Positions 27,363 through 36,010 of a stretch of 52,333 nt of DNA are shown here, piece after piece. Every line of letters begins with the position of its first letter. The first letter of the stretch is position 1. The position numbers were made by a program, and so were the translations under genes. The notes beneath the pieces are model-generated. The model was not told where the DNA came from, did not search any database, and was given only the letters and a program-made list of their open reading frames with translations. Where the stretch lies: NCBI GenBank assembly GCA_947493495.1, contig CANLRN010000024.1, positions 1-52,333 on the forward strand. The letters run 5' to 3'. This stretch comes from an uncultured Aquimarina sp. (GTDB lineage: Bacteria; Bacteroidota; Bacteroidia; Flavobacteriales; Flavobacteriaceae).

Positions 27363-27751
27363 TTCTTTTTTCGTCGAGGTAATAGATCTGGGTTTTGGAT
27401 AGGATTTTCCTTTCCTTGTATAGCTTTGTCGATAGTATCTATATATTCTAATGAATCATCTATAAAATATGAAAGTTCGGGCATACGACGGAGTTGATTT
27501 TTAGTTCGCTGGGCAACTTGATGTTTAATCTGTGATTTTACAGCCTGTACTTCTTGTAGTATCTTATCTGCTTGGTGATGCGGAAAAACACTAAGGTATA
27601 CCTTTGCAATAGATATATCTGTAGTAACAGAAACTTTAGTTACAGAAACTAATATTCCTTGGATTCCTGCTTCACGTAATGCATGTTGTATGACATCTGC
27701 GATATCAGACTGTAGTACACCTCCTATTTTTTTCTGCCTATTTGTTTCCAT
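27359..27751 (-). CDS. rbfA: Ribosome-binding factor A
   Basis: A 130-residue KH-like protein needed for maturation of the 30S subunit and 16S rRNA 5' end. The N-terminal RQKKIGGVLQSDIADVI and central VSVTKVSVTTDISIAKVYLS are typical, as is the C-terminal LRRMPELSYFIDDSLEY. Length is normal. The -7 promoter box ends only 4 nt before the ATG, so the transcript may have almost no leader. It is followed by the LolC/E-type permease gene with a 4-nt overlap. Confidence 0.92.
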   Translation of the reverse strand: METNRQKKIGGVLQSDIADVIQHALREAGIQGILVSVTKVSVTTDISIAKVYLSVFPHHQADKILQEVQAVKSQIKHQVAQRTKNQLRRMPELSYFIDDSLEYIDTIDKAIQGKENPIQNPDLLPRRKKK

Positions 27752-27755
27752 GGTA

Positions 27756-27763
27756 CAAAAATA
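27756..27763 (-). promoter_or_regulatory. -7 box immediately upstream of rbfA
   Basis: On the minus strand TATTTTTG is followed by TACC and the ATG of rbfA. If used, the mRNA would start at or near the start codon. No -33 TTTG at standard spacing is seen. Confidence 0.4.
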
Positions 27764-28142
27764 GGTATTTATACCAGTTTTTATTTTCTTTTATCACAAA
27801 ATCCTTATACAACAGTATTTTTATGTGATTAGTATCGCTGTAACTAATCGGTTTGTGTAGTTTTTAGTCAGTCAGGACACATCTATTAATTGCTAAATTG
27901 AATAGCAACTTTTAGTCTAAATTAGTTGCAAAAAATTTAACACCTCTTGTGTAATGTATTTACTTCCCAAAGGGTGAGAGATGAGATATACAAATCTTTG
28001 TTAACTACACTTATTTTATAAATTCTACCCTTGTAACTAAATATGTTAGATTATCTTTTTGGTATTTCAAAATACCGCATAACTCTAAATCAGATAAATT
28101 GTGATAATTTATTTCATATTTCACCTAGTATTTTGCAGTATA
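27764..28142. other. Intergenic stretch with small hairpins, no gene recognised
   Basis: No credible protein gene. Short stems occur, such as TTGCTA/TAGCAA near 27891-27910 and GGTATT/AATACC near 28060-28075, neither followed by a clear T-run. The DUF3109 gene ends at the edge of this stretch without an obvious terminator. Confidence 0.45.
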
Positions 28143-28712
28143 TTATTTTCTATAATCTTCTGCTACTTTTTCTAGCTCCATATACCAATCTTCTCCAAAC
28201 TTGCGGATCAATGCTTGTTTTACAAATTTATATACAGGTACTTGTAGTTCTTTGCCTAGAGTACAGGCATCATCACAGATTTCCCACTTATGATAATTTA
28301 CTGCTGCAAACTCTGTATATTGCTGTACCCTAACCGGATACAAATGGCACGATATTGGTTTTTTCCAATCTATGACTCCTTGATTATACGCTTCTTCTAT
28401 TGCACAGCAAGCTATGCCTTTATCATCAAAAACGACATAAGCGCAGTCAGCTCCATTAATTAATGGTGTTTCTAGTTCGTCTTGAGTTGTTTCTATATAT
28501 GTTCCCTGTTTTTTAATTGCTTCTATGCCTTCTTTTCTTAGATATGGCTCTACAATTGGATAAATCTCCTCTAATTTTTGGATTTCTGATGCTTCTAGTG
28601 GTGCTCCAGCCTCACCATCAATACAACAAGCACCCTTACAAGCAGAAAGATTACATACAAAATCTTTTTTGATGATTTCTTCTGATACAATAGTTTTTCC
28701 TAATTGAAACAT
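28143..28712 (-). CDS. DUF3109 family cysteine-cluster protein
   Basis: A protein of about 189 residues with a set of conserved cysteines: CNLSACKGACC near the N-terminus, then GADCAYV, GIACCAIE, ISCHLYPVR and EICDDACTLG. The spacing resembles the YkgJ-type clusters thought to bind zinc or iron-sulfur. The family is widespread in Bacteroidetes and its biochemical role is unknown. I take ATG 28712 (MFQLGKT) as the start because the longer frame would begin with TTG and lacks family-like sequence. There is no signal peptide or membrane segment. Confidence 0.85.
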   Translation of the reverse strand: MFQLGKTIVSEEIIKKDFVCNLSACKGACCIDGEAGAPLEASEIQKLEEIYPIVEPYLRKEGIEAIKKQGTYIETTQDELETPLINGADCAYVVFDDKGIACCAIEEAYNQGVIDWKKPISCHLYPVRVQQYTEFAAVNYHKWEICDDACTLGKELQVPVYKFVKQALIRKFGEDWYMELEKVAEDYRK

Positions 28713-28818
28713 AGTACGAATATAGTTTTTATACAAAAAACTTTATACTGATTATTTATCTTTTTATGTTACTTTTATAAAACTATGAAGTTTCCAATTC
28801 TAAGTCAACCATAAAAAC

Positions 28819-29400
28819 TTGTTAGATATGAACTTTGATCCAAAAGAAATTCTAACTGCCAGTATGATTCTTTTTGCAGTAATTGATATTGTAGGTAGCA
28901 TTCCTATCATTATCGATTTACGCAAAAAAGTAGGTCATATACAGAGTGAAAAAGCTTCTATTGTAGCGGCTATCTTAATGATCGTTTTTCTTTTTGTGGG
29001 GAAAGAAATCCTTACTCTCATAGGTATTGATGTGAATTCTTTTGCGGTAGCTGGCGCTTTTATTATATTTTTTATTGCTCTAGAAATGATATTGGGCATA
29101 CAATTATACAAGGATGATCAACCAGAAACTGCTGCGGTAGTACCTCTCGCTTTCCCACTTATTGCTGGTGCTGGTACAATGACTTCTATTTTATCTCTGA
29201 GAGCAGAATATCAACCAATAAATATTGTGATCGCCATTCTTATCAATATCATTTTTGTATATATCGTACTCAAATCTTCTGGAAAAATTGAAAAAGTATT
29301 AGGTAAACAAGGAATTAATGTGATCCGTAAGATATTTGGAGTTATATTGCTTGCTATTGCAGTCAAATTATTTGCAACTAATATCAAAGGACTTTTCTAA
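28819..29400 (+). CDS. MarC-family integral membrane protein
   Basis: A 193-residue inner-membrane protein with about six hydrophobic segments. LFAVIDIVGSIPIIIDL near the N-terminus and VPLAFPLIAGAGTMTSIL in the middle are hallmarks of the MarC/UPF0056 family. The function is unsettled; the earlier link to multiple antibiotic resistance was not upheld. The stop codon is directly followed by the ATG of a 66-residue membrane protein, so the two are co-transcribed. Confidence 0.88.
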   Translation: MLDMNFDPKEILTASMILFAVIDIVGSIPIIIDLRKKVGHIQSEKASIVAAILMIVFLFVGKEILTLIGIDVNSFAVAGAFIIFFIALEMILGIQLYKDDQPETAAVVPLAFPLIAGAGTMTSILSLRAEYQPINIVIAILINIIFVYIVLKSSGKIEKVLGKQGINVIRKIFGVILLAIAVKLFATNIKGLF

Positions 29401-29601
29401 ATGCGTTATTTTATTTTCATTCTTATTGCTATTGCTACTGGCTTACTAATTTTTAATAGTTCCAAATTAGATGTTGACCATATTCTAATTGGAGATAGCA
29501 AAATTGCACTTATCAGTATCATTGCTTGTGCGTGTATCATTGTATTATTGGGAATACTATTAACCTCTAGAGCTATTCAGAAAAAAAGTGGAAAACGATA
29601 A
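29401..29601 (+). CDS. Small membrane protein downstream of MarC
   Basis: A 66-residue protein with two predicted transmembrane helices (about 3-19 and 35-53) and a basic tail, AIQKKSGKR. The ATG abuts the stop of the MarC gene with no gap, indicating coupled translation. No known family was recognised. Its stop codon lies inside the stem of the terminator at 29592-29616. Confidence 0.7.
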   Translation: MRYFIFILIAIATGLLIFNSSKLDVDHILIGDSKIALISIIACACIIVLLGILLTSRAIQKKSGKR

Positions 29602-29616
29602 ATTTGTTATCGTTTT
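29592..29616. terminator. Shared bidirectional terminator overlapping a stop codon
   Basis: AAAACGATAA (29592-29601) and TTATCGTTTT (29607-29616) form a perfect 10-bp stem with a 5-nt loop. The TAA stop of the 66-residue protein is part of the stem, and the convergent gene ends 3 nt beyond. Confidence 0.75.
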
Positions 29617-29618
29617 AG

Positions 29619-29933
29619 CTATATATTAAATGGGACCAAAAAACAAGCTATTACAACTGGCGGTATTGATATTAATGCTAATATCATAAAAAGGTTATGT
29701 AGCTTCCTATAAATCAATGCTCTTTTTAGAGAATTTTTTAGCTTCTTATCTTCTGTTGTATTGATATGATCTTTAATTAATGATACCGACACATAAGATG
29801 AGTCTACTAATATTTCATGATCCAAAAATATGGATGCACTATTATCTAACAATCTAAAAGCTACTGCTACTATGAAGAAAAAAATAGGCGAACAGATGGC
29901 AATAGCAACAAGATATTCTGTTAATTCTAACAT
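29619..29933 (-). CDS. Small membrane protein, unknown function
   Basis: A 104-residue protein with two hydrophobic segments (about 8-28 and 83-102) flanking a charged, probably helical cytosolic or periplasmic loop (HINTTEDKKLKNSLKRALIY). No family was recognised. It converges with the MarC operon, shares its terminator, and lies 39 nt downstream of the S41 protease gene, so it could be the last gene of that transcript. Confidence 0.6.
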   Translation of the reverse strand: MLELTEYLVAIAICSPIFFFIVAVAFRLLDNSASIFLDHEILVDSSYVSVSLIKDHINTTEDKKLKNSLKRALIYRKLHNLFMILALISIPPVVIACFLVPFNI

Positions 29934-29972
29934 GTTTTTTCGGAGCGATAAGATTTCGTATACAATATAAGT

Positions 29973-31553
29973 TTATTCTTTGGATAGAGACAAAACTTTC
30001 TGTATCATTTTATCATCTTCATTTATGATTTTTTCGAAAATCGTTGTCCCAAATAGTTGTTGAGCCATGATAGCCTTTAAATATTTTTTTAGTCGATCTC
30101 TGTAATTTCCTTGATCAATATCTATCTTTCTTATTTTTGCGTACCTCAGAAACCCATTTATAAAATTATCATCTATCTCAATTTCTTTATCAAATTTTTC
30201 TAAAGTTAACTGATTATAAAAATCTCTTTTTTTATCTAATTCTTCAAAAATATACCCTCCCATACGCCCTGATCTAAGCATATAATTTAATGTCTCTCCT
30301 ACTCTAGTTGTATCTTTACTAACAAATATATCTGGGATGATCCCACCACCTCCATAAACAATCTTACCCCCTGGAGTTTTAAATTTTAATGAGTCTGCTA
30401 CATGGATGCTATCTGCACTCTGCAATTCTCCATTTTCATATCGCTTTAAGTACTCATTAAAATATTCTTTATTGCCATTACTATATGATTTCTGTATAGA
30501 ACGCCCTGTAGGGGTATAATATCTAGAGATTGTCAATCGGATAGCACTTCCATCTCCTAATGCCATTTCTCTTTGTACCAAACCTTTGCCATAGGAGCGC
30601 CTACCGACTATGGTTCCTCTATCATTATCCTGTATAGCCCCAGCAAAAATCTCACTAGCAGAAGCAGAATTTTCATTGATCAACACATATACCTGACCAT
30701 TTTCAAAGTTCCCGTCACTAGTAGCATAATTATTTTCTATAGCTCCTTTTTTATTCTTAGTAAACATAATCAACGCATCATTTTTAAGAAACTCATCTGC
30801 CATTTTAAGAGCTGGAGCAATAAATCCTCCTCCATTATCTCGTAGATCTACAATCAGTTTTGTAGCCCCAATATTTTTAAGAGAGTCTACTACTTTTTTG
30901 AACTCTGTATATGTGGTCTCTGCAAATCGATTTACTTTTATATATGCTAATTGGGGATCAATCATATACCCTGCATCCACACTCTGAAGAGGTACACGTC
31001 CTCGTTTTACAATTACATTAAATACACCTTTACCTCTACGATATACTGTAAGCTGTACCTGACTATTTAGAGCACCTTTTAATTTATCTGCCAATCGATC
31101 TCTACGAAGACGCTCTCCATAAAGCGTATCTTTATCTGCCATTAATATTCTATCGCCTGCTATGATACCAGATTGCTCACTAGGTCCTCCTTTTATAGTA
31201 TTGATCACAGAAATGGTATCTCTATATGGATAGTAGCTAACCCCGATACCGATAAAATCTCCTTGCATGCTCTCTGTTATCCCTTCTAGTTCTTCTGGAG
31301 GGATATATATAGAATGAGGATCTAAGTTTTCTAGAATTCTATTTACAGTAACATCAACAATGCTATCTGTATTGATATCATCAACATATTCGTAATCAAT
31401 ATAATCTATAAGCCGATTTAATTTTTCTTTTTTCGCATTGTATGAAAATAGCTTAGCTGATGGGTTACTAAAATCGAGTTTGCTTCCTAAAAAAACTCCA
31501 GCTCCCATTGCTAAGCCAATAAATAAAGGCACATATTTTTTTGGATACCTCAT
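29973..31553 (-). CDS. C-terminal processing peptidase, S41 family (CtpA/Prc-like)
   Basis: A 526-residue periplasmic or membrane-anchored serine protease. The N-terminal helix is at residues 7-25, the PDZ domain at about 90-185 (IGIGVSYYP, SGIIAGDRIL) and the S41 core at about 200-370. ENSASASEIFAGA contains the probable nucleophile Ser298, and Lys323 in SYGKGLVQ the general base. The family trims or degrades envelope proteins from the C-terminus. It follows the dCMP deaminase gene by 3 nt. The roughly 150-residue C-terminal extension is common in Bacteroidetes members. Confidence 0.9.
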   Translation of the reverse strand: MRYPKKYVPLFIGLAMGAGVFLGSKLDFSNPSAKLFSYNAKKEKLNRLIDYIDYEYVDDINTDSIVDVTVNRILENLDPHSIYIPPEELEGITESMQGDFIGIGVSYYPYRDTISVINTIKGGPSEQSGIIAGDRILMADKDTLYGERLRRDRLADKLKGALNSQVQLTVYRRGKGVFNVIVKRGRVPLQSVDAGYMIDPQLAYIKVNRFAETTYTEFKKVVDSLKNIGATKLIVDLRDNGGGFIAPALKMADEFLKNDALIMFTKNKKGAIENNYATSDGNFENGQVYVLINENSASASEIFAGAIQDNDRGTIVGRRSYGKGLVQREMALGDGSAIRLTISRYYTPTGRSIQKSYSNGNKEYFNEYLKRYENGELQSADSIHVADSLKFKTPGGKIVYGGGGIIPDIFVSKDTTRVGETLNYMLRSGRMGGYIFEELDKKRDFYNQLTLEKFDKEIEIDDNFINGFLRYAKIRKIDIDQGNYRDRLKKYLKAIMAQQLFGTTIFEKIINEDDKMIQKVLSLSKE

Positions 31554-31556
31554 TAA

Positions 31557-31988
31557 TTAATCGTCTAAATCTATAATCTGTTCTATCCCTACTCCAGCTT
31601 TTTCTAAAAAAACTAGTCCCGAATCATCTTTATACCCTTTTTGATATACAACTCTATTTATTCCTGCCTGATAAATAAGCTTACTACATTCTTTACAAGG
31701 CGATAATGTAATATATAATGTTGCTCCTTTACAGGACTGTGTAGAAGAAGCTACCTTAGAAATTGCATTTGCTTCTGCATGCAAAACATACCACTTTGTA
31801 TATCCTTGTTCATCTTCACAGGCATTTTCAAAACCTGTTGGAGTACCATTAAAACCATCAGAAATAATCATTCTATCTTTAACAATAACCGCACCAACTT
31901 TTTTTCTCTCACAATGTGACAACTTACTCCATTCATTTGCTATTCTTAGATAAGCCTTATCATATTTTCTCTGTTTTAGTCCTGACAT
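31557..31988 (-). CDS. dCMP deaminase (ComEB-like)
   Basis: A 143-residue zinc-dependent cytidine/deoxycytidylate deaminase. HAEANAI contains the zinc ligand His and the catalytic Glu, and SPCKECSKLI supplies the two Cys ligands. GVNFNGTP-like wording (SDGFNGTPTGFENACED) is typical of dCMP deaminases, which make dUMP for thymidylate synthesis. The next gene starts 3 nt downstream. A short palindrome lies 22 nt upstream of the start. Confidence 0.88.
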   Translation of the reverse strand: MSGLKQRKYDKAYLRIANEWSKLSHCERKKVGAVIVKDRMIISDGFNGTPTGFENACEDEQGYTKWYVLHAEANAISKVASSTQSCKGATLYITLSPCKECSKLIYQAGINRVVYQKGYKDDSGLVFLEKAGVGIEQIIDLDD

Positions 31989-32009
31989 ATAGTATAAAGA
32001 AGTTTTTGG

Positions 32010-32027
32010 TATTCGTAAATACGAATA
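32010..32027. promoter_or_regulatory. Short palindrome upstream of dCMP deaminase gene
   Basis: TATTCGTA and TACGAATA are perfect 8-bp inverted repeats with a 2-nt spacer, 22 nt upstream of the start codon. They may be an operator or part of the promoter; support is positional only. Confidence 0.25.
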
Positions 32028-32070
32028 TATTATGACTATGTGTCAAATACAACCATAATTAATAATTTAA

Positions 32071-32655
32071 TTACCATATCTTATTATCTATAATCATAGG
32101 AATCACCAATCCTATAACTATTGATGAGAGTACTAATACCCAATCTCTCTTAGAGAATCTAAAAATCGTTTGGGCGATAAAACTACTAAGTACTATAACT
32201 ACTACTACTATGAGTTGTCCTATTTCTATTCCTAACGCAAACTCCAATAATGGTAGTATTATAGAACTCGTACCACTACTGGCCATTTTGAAGCCTTCAG
32301 AAAAAGCAAAACCATGAATTAATCCAAAGAAAATAGTAGCTCCATATAAAACACCAAATTTGTTTTTATCCGTCTTTTTTCCTGCTGTAAAAATAGTATA
32401 GATCGCTGTAAAAAGAATTGTTATAGGAATTAAAAACTCTACTAATCTAGAATTTACAGAAATTACATCATATCCTGCTAATACTAATGATCCAGAGTGT
32501 CCTAATGTAAAAAGAGTTACTAAAATCAGAATTTTTTTCCAACTATCAAAAGTATACGTTACAATTAACGATATTAAAAAAAGCATATGATCATAGCCTT
32601 GCAAGTCGATCACGTGGCCTAAACCAAGCTTCATATAAAGCATAAATTCTGACAT
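32071..32655 (-). CDS. HupE/UreJ-2 family membrane protein
   Basis: A 194-residue inner-membrane protein with about six helices. The family motifs are present: GLGHVIDLQGYDHMLFL (residues 11-27), TLFTLGHSGSLVLAG and FGLIHGFAFSEGF, all rich in His within membrane segments. HupE/UreJ proteins are regarded as nickel or cobalt transporters, but the Bacteroidetes HupE/UreJ-2 branch has no urease or hydrogenase genes beside it here, so the substrate is uncertain. Confidence 0.83.
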   Translation of the reverse strand: MSEFMLYMKLGLGHVIDLQGYDHMLFLISLIVTYTFDSWKKILILVTLFTLGHSGSLVLAGYDVISVNSRLVEFLIPITILFTAIYTIFTAGKKTDKNKFGVLYGATIFFGLIHGFAFSEGFKMASSGTSSIILPLLEFALGIEIGQLIVVVVIVLSSFIAQTIFRFSKRDWVLVLSSIVIGLVIPMIIDNKIW

Positions 32656-32829
32656 AATCTTTTAAAGTTTTGGAATGTTCTAATGTACAATTAAAACATG
32701 GATCTAGAAACACCTAAATATCTCTAAAAAAAACAGATTTTTTATCACTTTACAGGAATTAATTGGTAGTTCATCAAATTTTTAAATATTATTTAAAATA
32801 GTTCTACTTACATCTATTAAAGAAATTCT

Positions 32830-32837
32830 TAATTTTG
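32830..32837 (+). promoter_or_regulatory. -7 box of MscS-type gene
   Basis: TAATTTTG matches TAnnTTTG, 30 nt upstream of the start codon. No clear -33 element. Confidence 0.45.
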
Positions 32838-32867
32838 AATATTACAAATCATTAAAAACAATAAAAA

Positions 32868-33683
32868 ATGGATATCGAAAAGTGGATAGACAAAGGGATG
32901 GATTTTATAGTAAACTATGGCCCAAAAATTATTGGTGCCATCCTGATATGGATCATAGGTTCCTGGATCATTAAAAAAATCATGAAAGGAATTTCTAAAG
33001 TAATGACCAAAAGAAATTACGATGAAAGTCTACAAAAGTTTTTATTAAATCTTATTGGTTGGGTTCTAAAAATACTCTTAGTACTTACTATCCTTGCTAA
33101 AGTTGGTGTAGAAACCACTTCTTTTGCAGCTATTCTTGCCGCTGCTGGTTTAGCGATAGGTATGGCGCTACAAGGGTCTCTTGCTAATTTTGCTGGAGGT
33201 GTATTGATTATGATTTTTAAGCCTATTAAAATTGGTGACCTTATAGAAGCACAAGGAGTTACAGGAGTGGTAAAAGAAATCGAAATTTTTACTACGAAGT
33301 TATCCACTCCAGATAACAAAGAAGCTATAATCCCCAATGGGACTTTGTCTAATGGTAATATTATTAATTATACTACGCAAGGTAAATTAAGAGTTGATCT
33401 CAATATTGGTATCGGTTATGGAGATGATATGAAAAAAGCTAAAGATATTATCATGAAAGCTTTGACAGACAATCCCAAAGTACTAAAAGATCCTGCACCT
33501 ACTGTAGCTGTGAGCGAATTAGGAGATAATGCAGTGAATCTTGTGGTTAGGCCTTTTGCTACTGTAGAGAATTATTGGGATGTTTATTTTGAAGCATTAG
33601 AAGATTCTAAAAATGCACTGGATGCTGCAGGAGTATCAATTCCTTATCCACAGCGAGATGTACATATACATAATGTAAAATAA
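32868..33683 (+). CDS. Small-conductance mechanosensitive channel (MscS family)
   Basis: A 271-residue inner-membrane channel with three N-terminal helices (about 13-37, 58-80 and 84-115). The pore helix is rich in Gly and Ala (AAAGLAIGMALQGSLANFAG), followed by the beta domain GDLIEAQGVTGVVKEIEIF and IIPNGTLSNGNIINY and an alpha/beta C-terminal cage. Length matches E. coli MscS (286). The channel opens on membrane tension during hypo-osmotic shock. A hairpin terminator lies at 33729-33764. Confidence 0.93.
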   Translation: MDIEKWIDKGMDFIVNYGPKIIGAILIWIIGSWIIKKIMKGISKVMTKRNYDESLQKFLLNLIGWVLKILLVLTILAKVGVETTSFAAILAAAGLAIGMALQGSLANFAGGVLIMIFKPIKIGDLIEAQGVTGVVKEIEIFTTKLSTPDNKEAIIPNGTLSNGNIINYTTQGKLRVDLNIGIGYGDDMKKAKDIIMKALTDNPKVLKDPAPTVAVSELGDNAVNLVVRPFATVENYWDVYFEALEDSKNALDAAGVSIPYPQRDVHIHNVK

Positions 33684-33728
33684 CTTTCTGATACTACCGT
33701 AGTATTGCATTTCTTACATGAAATTAAT

Positions 33729-33764
33729 AAAGATCGGAATCAATATATTCCGATCTTTGTTTTT
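33729..33764 (+). terminator. Terminator of MscS-type gene
   Basis: AAAGATCGGAAT (33729-33740) pairs perfectly with ATTCCGATCTTT (33747-33758), followed by GTTTTTT. Confidence 0.88.
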
Positions 33765-33771
33765 TCTCGGA

Positions 33772-34968
33772 CTAATTTTTAGCTATAAATAACTTAGCAA
33801 GTTTAAACGAATATGAGAATACATCTGATACAGAACCACTTCGATTCATAAGTATTGAAATGGATATACCATATTCAGGAAATAAAATAAAAACGGAAGT
33901 TGCTCCAACAGCAATTCCTGCGTGATGTATGATTTGTACCTTATCGTCTTCTCCAAAGATAGCTTCGGTATAACTATTGCGCCATCCAATGGCATAATTT
34001 TGTTCATTTATTTTTCCTGTATCTAGTAGAACAGGTTGTATGAGTGTTTCTGTAGTTTTTTTATCTAGTAGTTTAGAATTCAGAAAAGCGTTCCCGAGTG
34101 TGACAAGAGCTGTTGGAGTGGCAATAAATCCCCCTCCAGCCCATTTATTGCTGTTATCAACAATAAAAGTTTCTTTGTATGTATTGTTTTCTACTTCATA
34201 AAATTTAGAAATATGCTCTGTTGATAACGAAGCGGTTTCACCTTTTATATTTTTTATATGTAAAGGATTAAAAACAGTTGCGTTCATAAAACTAAGGAAA
34301 TCTTGCCCAGAAGCCCCTTCTATTACAGCACTGAGTAATGTATAATTATAAGAACTATAACTAAAACTAGTTCCAGAAGGAAAGAGTAGCGGATCATCAC
34401 TAAAAACACCTACACTTTCCTGAACAGTATTATATGCATCATTATTAAGATGTTCCCAAATAGGAAAACAAAAACAAGTCCCATAATTCCGTATTCCTGA
34501 GGTATGTGAGGCCAATTGCCTGACTGTTATATCAGTAAGATTATTATTTATATAAGGCACAAATTCTTCTACTTTAGTATCTAAGTTTAATGTATGATTC
34601 TGAAGAAGTATACCTAATTCTAATGATGTCAAAGCCTTAGAAGTACTCCCTATTCTAAATTTGGTATCCAAACTTACTTTTGTGTTATTTCTAATATCTT
34701 CATACCCTATTGCGTTAGACCAAACTACTTTTTCATTCATCCCGACAGCTACAGATAAACCTGGCGTTTTGAGATAAGTAAACATTTCATTTAAAATACT
34801 ATCTGCTTTCTTGGAATTTTGATCATCATGATCTTTGATTGGTTTTAGTATACTAGTTTTAGGAAAAGTACTCCATCCAGATGTGTATGTCATCAAGGGC
34901 TCAAAAAGAAAGAAGCATACCACTAGTATTGGCAACGATATGAATGCAATTATACTATATTTTTTCAT
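33772..34968 (-). CDS. Serine hydrolase of the beta-lactamase/transpeptidase-like fold
   Basis: A 398-residue class C-like hydrolase with an N-terminal signal anchor (residues 4-24). The catalytic SxxK is Ser108-Lys111 (GSTSKALTS). The second motif appears as YSSYNY, with Ser where many members have Asn, and HHAGI near 345 fits the third HxG motif. Such proteins are usually peptidases or esterases acting in the periplasm; antibiotic hydrolysis is not implied. It is 91 nt downstream of an XRE-type membrane regulator on the same strand, a possible functional pair. Confidence 0.82.
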   Translation of the reverse strand: MKKYSIIAFISLPILVVCFFLFEPLMTYTSGWSTFPKTSILKPIKDHDDQNSKKADSILNEMFTYLKTPGLSVAVGMNEKVVWSNAIGYEDIRNNTKVSLDTKFRIGSTSKALTSLELGILLQNHTLNLDTKVEEFVPYINNNLTDITVRQLASHTSGIRNYGTCFCFPIWEHLNNDAYNTVQESVGVFSDDPLLFPSGTSFSYSSYNYTLLSAVIEGASGQDFLSFMNATVFNPLHIKNIKGETASLSTEHISKFYEVENNTYKETFIVDNSNKWAGGGFIATPTALVTLGNAFLNSKLLDKKTTETLIQPVLLDTGKINEQNYAIGWRNSYTEAIFGEDDKVQIIHHAGIAVGATSVFILFPEYGISISILMNRSGSVSDVFSYSFKLAKLFIAKN

Positions 34969-35059
34969 AATTTTTTTGTTTTAGTCATAGGATACATTGG
35001 AACCTCGTTATGAAGGTTTCAACTGCCATAAAATATGATGTTTTATAAATGTTTAAGAA

Positions 35060-35902
35060 TTAATCGAGATCAGCTTCCTGTAATTTTGCTTTGATCATTT
35101 CAGAAACTTTGTAGAGTACTATGATTTCTAAAATTAAGGTAGGTATTAGGAATGTCATTCCAAGTATAGATAAGAATACGGTAACCAAAAAACTATAGGT
35201 AATAATCTCAAATACACCTGTTACAGTAGCTAAAGTTCCTATTCCATTTTTTAAACGTAACACTGATATTCCAAAAAGGATACCAATTACACCAAAGGTA
35301 ACGGCTTCTGCACCTAGCAAAAACTGAGAATCATATTTTCCAATAAATAAGGATACAATATCATAGATATAGAATAAACAACTTGTAAATACAAATATGA
35401 ATGCGGTAATACGGAGTAAATAATTTTTAAAAATCTTCCCCGTAAGTATAAACCCGCGATAAAACAGAATAATAGAAGTTAGGATAATTATTTTTAGAGA
35501 ACTATAAATTATTTCATCGATAATCATTTTATGTAAGAAAAACCTAAAGTAATCTATCGAAAATTCTGCAAAACCTAAGATAAAATAGATAATACCACTA
35601 ATCCACGCAATTTTAAGTTGTCCTGTTAAAAAACTAGCTTCATTTTCGTCATCTATCTCTAGGAGAAATAGTTTTTTAAACTCTTTTGCTGCTTTAGAAT
35701 TTTCGGTTTGTATTTTTTCTAGGTCGTAATCCAGTGCAGATAGAATTGTTTTTATCGTATAGCTTCTAGGGGTAACTTCACCTGCTTCTATACGTTGTAT
35801 AGTGCGTACACTAATATTACATTGCTCGACCAGTTCTTCTTGAGTAAGTCCTTTAGATTTTCTGAGTTCTGATATTTTTATACCGAGTGCTGGCTGTTTC
35901 AT
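35060..35902 (-). CDS. XRE-type HTH regulator fused to a membrane domain
   Basis: A protein of about 280 residues from ATG 35902 (MKQPALG). The N-terminal helix-turn-helix (ISELRKSKGLTQEELVEQ, SVRTIQRIEAGEVTPRS) is of the lambda-repressor class, followed by a charged linker and five or so hydrophobic segments in the C-terminal 190 residues. Membrane-bound XRE regulators of this layout sense envelope or small-molecule signals by an unknown mechanism. Longer starts (ATG 35971 or TTG 36010) are open in frame but add sequence unlike the family. The beta-lactamase-fold gene follows on the same strand. Confidence 0.78.
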   Translation of the reverse strand: MKQPALGIKISELRKSKGLTQEELVEQCNISVRTIQRIEAGEVTPRSYTIKTILSALDYDLEKIQTENSKAAKEFKKLFLLEIDDENEASFLTGQLKIAWISGIIYFILGFAEFSIDYFRFFLHKMIIDEIIYSSLKIIILTSIILFYRGFILTGKIFKNYLLRITAFIFVFTSCLFYIYDIVSLFIGKYDSQFLLGAEAVTFGVIGILFGISVLRLKNGIGTLATVTGVFEIITYSFLVTVFLSILGMTFLIPTLILEIIVLYKVSEMIKAKLQEADLD

Positions 35903-36010
35903 AATGTGTAAGTTTTTAGTTTCTTTTGAAGTAATATTCTCTGCAGTAGAATTACTAGAACTTGTTTTCATTTGATACAGCAATATTAGTTGTATTAGAC
36001 AGCATCTCAA

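Noticed and set aside
28819..29400. MarC as a multidrug-resistance gene
   Set aside because: The family name comes from gene position in E. coli and the resistance role was not confirmed.
33772..34968. Antibiotic-resistance beta-lactamase
   Set aside because: The fold is shared by many peptidases and esterases, and the signal anchor and variant second motif do not point to a class C beta-lactamase.
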